Source: Subtercola lobariae (lineage in GTDB: Bacteria; Actinomycetota; Actinomycetes; Actinomycetales; Microbacteriaceae). From it: a DNA stretch of 64,000 nucleotides. This document shows, in pieces, positions 8,632-16,444 of this stretch. Numbering within the stretch: position 1 is the stretch's first letter; each line of letters begins with the position of its first letter. A model generated the notes under the pieces. It saw only the letters and a program-made list of their open reading frames with translations, searched no databases and had not been told where the DNA came from. The stretch lies in contig NZ_BMGP01000001.1 of the NCBI RefSeq assembly GCF_014640255.1, positions 248,001 to 312,000 of the forward strand, read 5' to 3'. The position numbers and the translations under genes were made by a program.

Positions 8632-9300
8632 ATGGGTTCAGCAATCGGCAGCATTCTGCCCCTTGCGCTGGGCATCGCCATCAGCCCGATTCCCATCATC
8701 GCAGCCATTCTGATGCTGCTCTCGCCCAAGGCGCGCGGCACGAGTCTCGGGTTTCTGCTCGGCTGGGTGCTCGGCATCATCGTGGCAGTCGTCGTTTTCA
8801 CGTTGCTGTCGTCGCTGATTCCGGCCAGCTCAGACGGGTCGAAGCCCACCGCCGGCGTCATCAAGCTCGTGCTGGGGGCTGCGCTGCTGTTCTTGGCGGC
8901 TCGCCAGTGGCGCTCACGGCCCAAGGGCGATGCCGAGCCGGCATTGCCGAAGTGGATGACCGCCATCGACACCATGACAGCCGGCAAAGCTCTCGGGCTG
9001 GGCTTTCTGCTTTCGGCGCTGAACCCCAAAAACCTGCTGATGGGTGTGGCTGCCGGCGTGGCCATCGGCGCAGCAGGAGTCACGGCGGGCGAGGCGACCC
9101 TCACCATCGTGATCTTCGTGGTGATTGCGGCGTCGACGGTCGCGATTCCGGTGATCGGGTACCTCGCGGCGTCGTCGCGCATGGCCGCGCCACTTCAGGC
9201 GCTGCGCACCTGGCTGGTGCACAACAACGCAACGGTGATGAGCATTCTGCTGCTCGTCATCGGGGTCGTCGTCATCGGGAAGGGTCTGGAGAACTTCTGA
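8632..9300 (+). CDS. GAP-family (Sap-like) membrane protein
   Basis: A 222-residue protein with six predicted membrane helices, beginning MGSAIGSILPLALGIAISPI. It contains the GFLLSALNPKNLLMGVAAG segment that is characteristic of the GAP family. Founding members are the mycobacterial glycopeptidolipid- and sulfolipid-addressing proteins, which help move lipids across the membrane. The gene begins 12 bp after the SulP stop with an AGGAGA ribosome site, so the two are very probably co-transcribed. Co-location with sulfatase, FGE and SulP suggests a link to a sulfated cell-envelope molecule, but this is inference only. Confidence 0.82.
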   Translation: MGSAIGSILPLALGIAISPIPIIAAILMLLSPKARGTSLGFLLGWVLGIIVAVVVFTLLSSLIPASSDGSKPTAGVIKLVLGAALLFLAARQWRSRPKGDAEPALPKWMTAIDTMTAGKALGLGFLLSALNPKNLLMGVAAGVAIGAAGVTAGEATLTIVIFVVIAASTVAIPVIGYLAASSRMAAPLQALRTWLVHNNATVMSILLLVIGVVVIGKGLENF

Positions 9301-9392
9301 CCGCACATTCTCGCGCCCTGCGCAAACGCTCAACTCACTCAGTACGAAACTGCACGATCGAAACCGCACCACCGGAAAACTAGGAGTACACA

Positions 9393-9818
9393 ATGGCAGA
9401 TTTCGAATACGGCCCCGTCGAGATGCTTCTCATCGGGTTCGAGGGCGATCGCCCCGGGCCCGCTGTGGTCGAGGCGATCGGCGACCTCATCGAGGGCGGC
9501 TTGGTTCGTCTGCTCGACCTGACCTTCGTCTCGCGCAATGAGCTGGGCGAGGTCAGCACCATCGAGATCGAAGACGTCTCAGACGAATACGGCTTCGGTG
9601 GCGTCGAGCTCGAAGCAACCGGTCTCGCGGCCGATGAAGACATTGCAGAGTTCGCCGAGGCGATTCCGCCCGGAACGTCGGCGGCCCTGGTGGTCGTCGA
9701 GCTGGTGTGGGCCAAGCACCTCGCGTCGAAACTCGCTCAGTCGAACGGTGTCGTTCTGGCCTCTGAGCGCATCCCGGCACCCATCGTGAACGCGGCGCTC
9801 GCCGAAGTCACCGACTAG
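9393..9818 (+). CDS. DUF6325 family protein
   Basis: A 141-residue cytosolic protein opening MADFEYGPVEMLLIGFEGDR, with the alternating pattern of short acidic helices and valine-rich strands seen in DUF6325 proteins. No catalytic motif is visible. The ATG at 9393 is preceded by AGGAG. In many actinobacteria such a gene stands next to a short SHOCT-tailed protein, and here too the next gene, 25 bp downstream, encodes one; they are probably one transcription unit. The function of the family is unknown. Confidence 0.78.
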   Translation: MADFEYGPVEMLLIGFEGDRPGPAVVEAIGDLIEGGLVRLLDLTFVSRNELGEVSTIEIEDVSDEYGFGGVELEATGLAADEDIAEFAEAIPPGTSAALVVVELVWAKHLASKLAQSNGVVLASERIPAPIVNAALAEVTD

Positions 9819-9843
9819 TCAACCGAAACCAAGGAGTCACATC

Positions 9844-10212
9844 ATGATGATGAGAAGAATGGGCCGCCCCGGCCTCATCGGCCTCGCCGCTCGCACAGCC
9901 GTCGTCGCGGGAACTGCCACCGCGGTCTCGGGCGGAATGCGCCGCCGCAGCGAAGAGAAACAAGAAGGCCAGGCCGAACAGCAGCAGTACGAGGCTCAGC
10001 AGCAGCAGGCGCAGATCGATGCCGCCGCCGCAGCTGCGGTCGCCGCTCAGACGCCCGCAGCTGCCGCAGCCCCGGCCGCGCCTGCTGCCCCTGTGGCTGG
10101 TGGCGAAGACGACGTCATCGCGCAGTTGCAGAAGCTCGCCGGGTTGCACTCGCAGGGCATCCTCTCTGACGAGGAGTTCTCGGCCGCGAAGGGCAAGCTG
10201 CTCGGCATCTGA
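9844..10212 (+). CDS. SHOCT domain protein with Gln/Ala-rich linker
   Basis: A 122-residue protein. A short basic/hydrophobic N-terminus (MMMRRMGRPGLIGLAARTAV) is followed by a charged Gln-rich segment and an Ala/Pro stretch (about residues 60-84). The C-terminal SHOCT motif reads QLQKLAGLHSQGILSDEEFS. The hydrophobic segment at residues 9-30 could anchor it to the membrane. It is the partner gene of the DUF6325 protein. The pair is recurrent in actinobacteria but without assigned function. An AAGGAG ribosome site precedes the start. Confidence 0.75.
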   Translation: MMMRRMGRPGLIGLAARTAVVAGTATAVSGGMRRRSEEKQEGQAEQQQYEAQQQQAQIDAAAAAAVAAQTPAAAAAPAAPAAPVAGGEDDVIAQLQKLAGLHSQGILSDEEFSAAKGKLLGI

Positions 10213-10253
10213 GCCGCCGCGCTGCGCTCGACCACCGCACAAGGTGAGAACGG

Positions 10254-10305
10254 ACGGAGCAGAGCGAAACGAGGCCTATACGGTCGCACCTTCGCTCTGC
10301 TCCGT
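10254..10305. terminator. bidirectional terminator between convergent genes
   Basis: A perfect 15-bp inverted repeat (ACGGAGCAGAGCGAA at 10254-10268 and its complement at 10291-10305) flanks a 22-nt loop. It lies between the end of the SHOCT gene and the end of the facing sugar-kinase gene. Confidence 0.75.
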
Positions 10306-10337
10306 AAGTTCTTCAGTGCGCGAGGAGCTTGCGTGGG

Positions 10338-11288
10338 TCAGGGGTGCGTGAGCCAATACGCGGCGCCGAGCAGGGGCGCGTCGTCGAGCAGGTGCGAGGC
10401 GCGCAACGAGATGGCTGCCGCGCGCTCCGGGTAGGCGGCCGCGATGCCCGCGCGAAAGGGGGGCTCGAGAATGTTCCACGAACGCGAGATGGAGCCACCC
10501 GCCACGAGTACGGCGGCGTCGAAGGCGTCGATCCAGGGTGCCAGAGCGCTGCCGAGGGCGAAGTACGTGGAGTCGAGCAGGTCTGTGGCACGCTGATCGC
10601 CGGCGCGACTGCGCTCAGCGATGGTTTTGACGGTGATGGTTTCGCCGGTCATCCGCTCATACCCGGCGATGAGTGCACGCGTCGAGACGGTCTCTTCGAG
10701 CGGCCTGCCGTCGATGCTGAGCAGGTGAGCGGTACCGTTGGTTGGCACATCGCCGCGGGTTTTTACGGGCACGCCGTGGTCGAGAAACGATGAGCCGACG
10801 CCGGTGCCAAGCGTGATGCAGACGGCGCGGTCGAAGCCGACGGCCTCGCCGTAGACCCATTCGCCGATTCCGTATGCTCCGGCATCATGAACGAAGCGGA
10901 TGCGATCGGGCGCGGTGTCGAGGCGTCTCGCCAGTTCGCCGCGCAGGTCGACGTTCGCGAGCTGCTCGAACTTGCCCACGTTGTCGAAGGTGCCAACGCC
11001 CCGCTCGAAGTCGAACGGATCGGGCATCGCGATGCCCCACGATGCGCCGGCTATGCTCGTCGGTGGGCTTGCACCGGCAGCTTCGGCGGCACCGCCACTG
11101 GCGGCGCCAGCGCCAGCACCAGCGAGCTCGAGGCACGCCGCCGCCCAGCCGCCCACGATCTCGTCGACCGACCCGTGCGGGTCGATGTCGCGGTGCGCCC
11201 GCGCGAGCACCGTGCCGCCGAGGGTGAGAGCGGCCGTGATGTGGCTGCCGCCGATGTCCATGACGTGAACGGGCAGGTCGTGGGGCAT
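10338..11288 (-). CDS. ROK-family sugar kinase (zinc motif missing)
   Basis: A 316-residue ASKHA-fold kinase. The phosphate-1 motif is MDIGGSHIT (about residues 10-18), the catalytic Asp region is VHDAGAYGIGEW, and the second phosphate motif is TLGTGVGSSFLDHG. ROK kinases phosphorylate glucose, mannose, ManNAc or similar sugars at C6 or C1. The usual ROK zinc-binding CxCGxxGCxE element is absent: the corresponding stretch reads KTRGDVPTNGTAHLLSIDG. An Ala/Gly-rich insert lies at about residues 55-72. The start at 11288 (MPHDLPVH) was chosen because it places the phosphate motif near the N-terminus as in the family. The open frame upstream has no family similarity. Substrate unknown. Confidence 0.82.
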   Translation of the reverse strand: MPHDLPVHVMDIGGSHITAALTLGGTVLARAHRDIDPHGSVDEIVGGWAAACLELAGAGAGAASGGAAEAAGASPPTSIAGASWGIAMPDPFDFERGVGTFDNVGKFEQLANVDLRGELARRLDTAPDRIRFVHDAGAYGIGEWVYGEAVGFDRAVCITLGTGVGSSFLDHGVPVKTRGDVPTNGTAHLLSIDGRPLEETVSTRALIAGYERMTGETITVKTIAERSRAGDQRATDLLDSTYFALGSALAPWIDAFDAAVLVAGGSISRSWNILEPPFRAGIAAAYPERAAAISLRASHLLDDAPLLGAAYWLTHP

Positions 11289-11604
11289 CGAGGGGCTCTC
11301 AGGCTTTCGTCGAGGTGGTTGGTGCGGCGCTACGACGCTCGAACGATCATCCGGCGACCTGAGAACAGTACCAAAACGAGAATGAGTCGCGCGGCCTCGC
11401 GCCTGAGCCCGGCGGTCGCGCCGATTCTCGCGCTGGTGCGAAAGTGCGAACATCCATCCTTCAGTGCGAAATATTTCTGGCGAATCTAGACAAGTGACGT
11501 AATGAAGGCGTTGGTTTGCCATCTCTCTTGTGGAGCCTTCCTTACATCTAGCACACCCTGCGCTATCGATCGGTGGCTCTATCGGTTGAGCCAGAGGGAA
11601 TTCT
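11289..11604. other. intergenic region between divergent genes
   Basis: These 316 bp separate the divergent kinase and secreted-protein genes. They are less GC-rich than the flanks. Three copies of GTGCGAA fall within 30 bp (about 11436-11468). A small GGCTC/GAGCC hairpin lies just before the AGAGGG ribosome site of the gene at 11605. I see no coding sequence or RNA gene, and no confident promoter. Confidence 0.5.
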
Positions 11605-14334
11605 GTGTCGAAAAAATTCAAATACGTCGCCATGTGCGCGGCACCCGCGGTGGTAATCGGGCTGTTCGCTGCCGTCTCGGGCGGCATCGCTAGCGCCGGG
11701 GCCGTTTCTGCGGGAGGTGGCGACCAGTCGGTCTATGAAGGCGCTGGTCCCGCCCTCACCGCCGTGGGTATGGCCCAGTCGTACTCCGGCGATGGCCGTT
11801 ACACCGTCTTCGAGTCAGATGAAAAGCTGACACCCGATGCGGCCGGCGATCTGCGCCACGTCTATCGCCGCTCCGCCGCCGATGGCAGCCTGGTCTTGGT
11901 ATCGAAAGACGTTCGAACCGATCAGCCCGCGGGCGCCTCGTACAATGCGTCGATCTCGCACGATGGCAACTGGATCGCGTTCGAAACCACAGATCCCGGC
12001 GTGTTTGCAACCGACCCGCATCCGGGTGGCGCTTCGCAGATTGCGCTCGTCGACATGTCGACGGGCAAGATCACTCAGGTGTCGGCTCCAAAGGGCTTGT
12101 TGCCTGACCCGGTCACCGGGCAAGTGCCCGACCCGACGTCGGGCGGCAATACGAATCCGATGGTGTCGGCCGACGGCAGCCACGTCGTGTTCAGCTCGGC
12201 GCAGGCGGGCATGAGTGACAAGGGAGTGCCGACGACCTCGATGCAGACGATCGAAGAATACGATCGGGCATCCGGCCACATCACGAATATCACGGGCGGT
12301 GTCAACAAGACCAGCGGCAAGGCAGAAGCGCCCAACGGCCCGAGCGACGACGGAGTGCCTTCGGCCGACGGCAGATATGTCGCCTACGACTCGGTAGCCA
12401 CGAACCTCGGTGTCGCGCAGACGAACGCCGACGCCCCCGACGCAACCGACCCACGCAGCTTTGTCTACCGCTGGGATGCGCAGTCGGGTTCGAGCGCGCT
12501 GGTGAGCGTCTCTGACGCAAGCTCGGGCGCCGTCAAGGCCGACGACACGTCGTATCTGCCCACCATGTCTGCCGACGGTGGCAAGGTGGGCTTCATCTCA
12601 GGAGCCACCAATCTGCTCGGCACCGGGGATGTCAAGAAGACGGTTAATCACATGACCGACGCCTACGTGCGCACGATGAGTGCGGGTGTGACGCATCGAG
12701 TGTCTCTTGCTCTCATCGACGAGGGTTGGCCGACCGTTCCCGACTCGGCCGGTCGTAGTCCTTCGATGACGCGGATGCGGGGGTGGTTCGAGGCTCAGGT
12801 CTCGTCAACCCGAATCAGCCTTTCGGCGGATGGGTCGAGCGCCATCGTCACGTCGATGTCGCCGCTGCTCGCCATCACGGGTGCGTGCGCCGGCTGCCAG
12901 AAGTTCGCCGACGACAATAGTGCGCTCGACGTGTACGACGTGCGTCTGAATGCGGATGCCCAGCCGGAAGACGTGCGGCCCATCAGCATGAAGCGCACCA
13001 ACCAGAACACGTACACGACCGAGGTCGGTCTGCTTGTTCGGTCGTCTAGCACCGGCGGAGGTGACTCGGTCGCCGACGGAAAAACGCCGACCACCGACGA
13101 TGGCAGTCTTGTCGCTTTCGCATCGCAGGCCGGCGATCTTCGCGGAATGACCGGAGCGCAACAGATCTCGTCGAGCGGGCCTCCTGCCAACCTCTCGACC
13201 GAATTCTTGCCGGTGTACGTCGATGGTGGCGTACCGGATGGTCACACTGAACCAGTACGCACGTTCACTGTCGAGACGAACGCCTTCAACTCCCACCTGC
13301 ACATGAATCCCGCGAACCTGGCGTCGCTGACGCTGAACCCGACCGCGCTTACGCAGTATGAGACACGCGCCGATGTGTTGCCAGAGCTCGATAATGCTCC
13401 GGCGCTAGCGAAGCCGACCGGCCAGTGGACGAACTCATGGGTGGCCCCCGGTGGCACCGCCGTCTATGACGTTTCGGTGACAGCGACTGCCGCGGGATCT
13501 GCCGAGGTCACCTTCGACACCGCCGGGCTGAAACTCGACAAGGAACTACTTATTCCCGCCACTTGGACCCGCGCGAAGAGTGACGCGCCCGATGAACTCA
13601 CCTACACGACCACCACGATGCACGCTGGTGATACGAACGAATTCTCGCTGCAGTTCGCTCAAGACACGTCTTATCTGGCTCAGTCGACGAACATCGTCAC
13701 AACGGTGAACAACGATGTCGAGACAACGATCACCTCTCCCATCGACATTCGGCCGGCGCCTGTCGCTTGCATCGTTCCGCCCAAGCTCGACCCGGTAGTC
13801 GCTGGCGTCTCGTCGATTCTGCCATCCACGCAGTGCACGGCGGCTCTGCCGATCTTCGCGTCGGCCGGGCATGGTTCGGTCACCGTCGATTCGAAGTCTG
13901 GACTCGTGAAATACACTCCCGATGCCACCTATGTCGGTGCCGATAGCATCACGTTCACTACGCTCACGTGGTACGGCCGCACAAGTGTGCCAGCGAGCAT
14001 CCCGATCACAGTTGCCCCACCGCCCGCAGTGAAAGACGACAGCTACTCGGTAACTGCTGGCCAGACGCTGAATATCACGGCCGCCAATGGCGTGCTCGCG
14101 AACGACTCGATTCCAGCCGGAACCGACCCCTCGCTGTGGCGTATTCAGCAGGGGGCGACGCCGCCAGCGCACGGCACTCTTACCCTCGACGCGGCCACCG
14201 GAGCGTTGATCTTTGCGCCAGAAGCGGGCTACGTCGGTGACACCTCGTTCAAATACATCGTGACCGGCTCCGGTCGTTACGACGGCATCAAAACCGGCAT
14301 CGTCACGGTGACGATCCACATCACTTCTAAGTAG
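11605..14334 (+). CDS. secreted beta-propeller protein with tandem Ig/cadherin-like domains
   Basis: A 909-residue exported protein starting at GTG 11605 behind AGAGGGAA. Residues 1-36 form a signal peptide (basic MSKKFKY, hydrophobic core, Ala-rich end SAGAVSA). The following 500 residues hold repeated TolB/WD40-like blade motifs, such as SGDGRYTVFES, SHDGNWIAFET, SADGSHVVFSS, SADGRYVAYDS and SADGGKVGFIS. The last 200 residues carry two cadherin/Big_9-type modules (SGLVKYTPDATYVGADSITF and TGALIFAPEAGYVGDTSFKY). No LPxTG anchor is present. Such proteins bind extracellular polymers or partners. It is followed after 6 bp by a secreted metalloprotease and the two should be co-expressed, which suggests a joint extracellular role. 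Confidence 0.85.
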   Translation: MSKKFKYVAMCAAPAVVIGLFAAVSGGIASAGAVSAGGGDQSVYEGAGPALTAVGMAQSYSGDGRYTVFESDEKLTPDAAGDLRHVYRRSAADGSLVLVSKDVRTDQPAGASYNASISHDGNWIAFETTDPGVFATDPHPGGASQIALVDMSTGKITQVSAPKGLLPDPVTGQVPDPTSGGNTNPMVSADGSHVVFSSAQAGMSDKGVPTTSMQTIEEYDRASGHITNITGGVNKTSGKAEAPNGPSDDGVPSADGRYVAYDSVATNLGVAQTNADAPDATDPRSFVYRWDAQSGSSALVSVSDASSGAVKADDTSYLPTMSADGGKVGFISGATNLLGTGDVKKTVNHMTDAYVRTMSAGVTHRVSLALIDEGWPTVPDSAGRSPSMTRMRGWFEAQVSSTRISLSADGSSAIVTSMSPLLAITGACAGCQKFADDNSALDVYDVRLNADAQPEDVRPISMKRTNQNTYTTEVGLLVRSSSTGGGDSVADGKTPTTDDGSLVAFASQAGDLRGMTGAQQISSSGPPANLSTEFLPVYVDGGVPDGHTEPVRTFTVETNAFNSHLHMNPANLASLTLNPTALTQYETRADVLPELDNAPALAKPTGQWTNSWVAPGGTAVYDVSVTATAAGSAEVTFDTAGLKLDKELLIPATWTRAKSDAPDELTYTTTTMHAGDTNEFSLQFAQDTSYLAQSTNIVTTVNNDVETTITSPIDIRPAPVACIVPPKLDPVVAGVSSILPSTQCTAALPIFASAGHGSVTVDSKSGLVKYTPDATYVGADSITFTTLTWYGRTSVPASIPITVAPPPAVKDDSYSVTAGQTLNITAANGVLANDSIPAGTDPSLWRIQQGATPPAHGTLTLDAATGALIFAPEAGYVGDTSFKYIVTGSGRYDGIKTGIVTVTIHITSK

Positions 14335-14340
14335 GAAATC

Positions 14341-15438
14341 ATGAAATCACTACATTCGATTGGGCCTCGGCATTCGGCTCTGCGGCCCACCTCGATGCGT
14401 CGCCGTGCACTGGCGCTGGGTATCGCAGCCTTAGCGGTCTGCTCGCTGATGACGTTCGCCGGTCCGTCGGGCGCACACGCGGAAGCGTGCACGAAGGGGC
14501 AGCCGCCCCGCACCCTGGCGACCGACGATTCATCTGCGATCGAAGTGCAGTCGTGCCTGAGCGGGGAATGGGTCTCTGTCGGCACAGTCAATGCCGCGCC
14601 AGATACTCTGACGATCAACGAGACAGTACAAGACCCGAAGGAGTCGAAATACGGCATCAATGTCTCGGATTTCTTCGACCTCAAGAAGATCGACCCGTAC
14701 GCAATCATCACAGCGTTCAAGAATGTGGCTTCGGGGGTTGTGACACTTACTGATGCCGAGAAGCTCAAAGAAAAAAAGGACCTCGCTCAGCAAAAGGCGC
14801 AGGCGCTCTTGAACAGACAAGACACGCGGGCGAAAGACGCCTGTCGCACGAGATCAGTCGCGTATTCGGCGCTCAAACTGCTTGCAGGCGGCCAGGCCGG
14901 GTGGCTTCCCCCTGCGAGCACGGCTCCAGCGGGCCAGCCGTCTCAAATAACGTATGCCTTCGCTGCCGACGTTCCTGACGATGTGAAGGCGACGATCTTG
15001 AATGCCATTTCGCAATACCCCGACGCGGTGCGATATGAAGACGCAGCGGCGCTCTACCCCGAACAGATCGTGCCCCACGACCCATCCGATTCGCGTGCCC
15101 CGACCATTACCTTCACCGCGAATGCGGTAGACGACGACACTGCTGCAGAAACATTCATCGGCGAGTCGAGCGGAAGTCGCCTTTCGGGCGGTCAGCGATG
15201 GGTCAGCGGCAGGGTGAATATCGTGCCCGGAAAAGACACACCAATGGCAGTCGGGCACGAGATCGGGCACGTTCTGGGTCTCGATCACGGCTCAGACCTC
15301 GACTCGACGATGTTCGCGGTGTTGCCGACAAACGGTCACGCTGGATCGCCGTGGACTCCTACCGGTGACATGGAGGGGCCGGAGGATCAGGCGTTTTCGG
15401 CGTGCATGTTTCTTCCGCCCGTGACTCCGACGCTCTGA
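14341..15438 (+). CDS. secreted matrixin-like zinc metalloprotease
   Basis: A 365-residue exported protein. An Arg-rich N-terminus is followed by a hydrophobic signal core (residues 20-42) and an Ala-x-Ala-type cleavage site before EACTKG. The C-terminal domain has the zinc-binding HEIGHVLGLDH (His at 306, 310 and 316) and a downstream DSTMFAV Met-turn. This is the metzincin/matrixin arrangement HExxHxxGxxH plus Met. The central part contains a charged coiled-coil-like stretch (LKEKKDLAQQKAQALL). It starts 6 bp after the beta-propeller gene with no own promoter visible. The substrate is unknown; the neighbouring secreted protein is a candidate partner or substrate. Confidence 0.85.
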   Translation: MKSLHSIGPRHSALRPTSMRRRALALGIAALAVCSLMTFAGPSGAHAEACTKGQPPRTLATDDSSAIEVQSCLSGEWVSVGTVNAAPDTLTINETVQDPKESKYGINVSDFFDLKKIDPYAIITAFKNVASGVVTLTDAEKLKEKKDLAQQKAQALLNRQDTRAKDACRTRSVAYSALKLLAGGQAGWLPPASTAPAGQPSQITYAFAADVPDDVKATILNAISQYPDAVRYEDAAALYPEQIVPHDPSDSRAPTITFTANAVDDDTAAETFIGESSGSRLSGGQRWVSGRVNIVPGKDTPMAVGHEIGHVLGLDHGSDLDSTMFAVLPTNGHAGSPWTPTGDMEGPEDQAFSACMFLPPVTPTL

Positions 15439-15660
15439 TGGCAGAGCTTCGGGGCGCGCGAGTGCGCTCAGGCTCACGCCCAACTTCTCCGATTGCCTGC
15501 GGCGCTCGTGGCGCGCGTCGCGGGCACGACCATCGTGCCCATCGAAGGGCCGCCCATCGAGTGGAACCTCAGCTTCGTGCGGCGGTCGACCACGCTCCCG
15601 GGCCCGGCGGTGACCGCATTTCTCGCGCTGGTGGAGCGGCGCCGAGTCTCTGGCATATAA
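15439..15660 (+). pseudogene. remnant of a LysR-type regulator C-terminus
   Basis: Directly after the metalloprotease stop, in the same frame, about 73 codons run to a TAA at 15658. They read LLRLPAALVARVAGTTIVPI and then SFVRRSTTLPGPAVTAFLAL. That is the usual end of the LysR substrate-binding domain (LP..lv..G.v.pl, then hr....pA..aFl.l). No start codon and no upstream DNA-binding domain are present. I interpret it as the tail of a deleted regulator. The similarity is short, so the call is tentative. Confidence 0.4.
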
Positions 15661-15705
15661 TGAGGAGTAATCAAGTAGAGGAAAACAGGTCATCGTGTAC
15701 ACAAC

Positions 15706-15714
15706 TGCTACAAT
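15706..15714 (+). promoter_or_regulatory. extended -10 promoter for a leaderless toxin-antitoxin mRNA
   Basis: TGCTACAAT is an extended -10 element (TG, one base, TACAAT at 15709-15714). Transcription would start at about 15721-15722, the ATG of the antitoxin gene, so the message would be leaderless. No Shine-Dalgarno precedes that ATG. Confidence 0.6.
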
Positions 15715-15721
15715 CGACCCC

Positions 15722-16045
15722 ATGGACTCGGTGACATCGTCAATCAGCGCTCGCGAGCTTCGGGCCGACCTCTCGGCGATTGTCGGCCGTGTGTCGTTCG
15801 GCCATGAGCGCATCGGCGTGACCCGCAACGGAAAGCTCGCTGCCGTGGTGATCGGAGTAGACGATCTCGAACTGCTGGAGCGCCTTGAAGACGCGAATGA
15901 TCTCGCCGCGTATCGCGCTGCTCGCGCCGCGGACGATGGCGTTCGGCTGACCCTCGACGAGGTTCGGGCACTCGCCGCTCACGAAGGCGCCGCTCACGAA
16001 GGCGCCGCTCACGAAGGCGCCGTTCGCGAATCAAACGACGGGTGA
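15722..16045 (+). CDS. Phd/YefM-family antitoxin with AAHEG repeats
   Basis: A 107-residue antitoxin. The N-terminal Phd/YefM fold includes SISARELRADLSAIVGRVSF and RIGVTRNGKLAAVVIGVDD; it dimerises, binds its own promoter and neutralises the toxin through the C-terminus. The C-terminal tail contains three exact AAHEG pentapeptides encoded by a 15-bp tandem repeat. The start at 15722 was chosen because the promoter places +1 there; a GTG at 15695 would lie upstream of the transcript. The toxin gene overlaps its end by 4 bp (GTGA), the usual antitoxin-first order. Confidence 0.88.
   Translation: MDSVTSSISARELRADLSAIVGRVSFGHERIGVTRNGKLAAVVIGVDDLELLERLEDANDLAAYRAARAADDGVRLTLDEVRALAAHEGAAHEGAAHEGAVRESNDG
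15974..16018. repeat. 15-bp tandem repeat, three copies, inside the antitoxin gene
   Basis: GCCGCTCACGAAGGC is repeated three times exactly, followed by a diverged fourth start. Each unit adds five codons, so copy number can change without breaking the frame. Confidence 0.9.
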
Positions 16046-16305
16046 CGCGGTACGTCGTCGAGTTCACGACCGCGGCCGCAAAACAGGTCGTGAAGTTCGA
16101 CCCTCCAGTTCGGCGCCGGGTGCTCGCAGCGATCGAGTCGTTGGCGGTAGAACCGCGCCCGCAAGCATCGACGAAATTGGTCGGAGAAGACGTCGCGTGG
16201 CGCCTGCGGGTCGGCGACTACCGCGTCATCTACGATCTTGTCGACGAGCTGATGACAGTGACGGTGGTGAGGGCGGCGCATCGTCGCGAGGTCTACTCGG
16301 GTTGA
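16042..16305 (+). CDS. RelE/ParE-family toxin
   Basis: An 87-residue toxin starting at GTG 16042, overlapping the antitoxin stop. It has the compact RelE fold pattern: YVVEFTTAAAKQVVKF, then RRRVLAAIESL, then WRLRVGDYRVIYDLVDE with the conserved R-x-G-x-Y-R-v-i-Y core, and VVRAAHRREVY at the end. RelE toxins cleave mRNA in the ribosomal A site and are held inactive by the Phd/RelB-type antitoxin. Length and motifs are complete, so the pair looks functional. Confidence 0.9.
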   Translation: MTRYVVEFTTAAAKQVVKFDPPVRRRVLAAIESLAVEPRPQASTKLVGEDVAWRLRVGDYRVIYDLVDELMTVTVVRAAHRREVYSG

Positions 16306-16444
16306 GGGCGTCGAGCTGGCCCGCGAACGCGGCGCCTCGCCTGCAGGCGGGCGTCTGCAAGGCTCCCGCACGGATGGCAGGAATGAAGCGAAGAGTGGCT
16401 CGTCTGCCATTTCGGAGGTCGCCGGTCTGCGCAACGATAGGTGC

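Noticed and set aside
15695-15721. Upstream GTG start for the Phd antitoxin
   Set aside because: These codons overlap the extended -10 promoter and would not be in the transcript.
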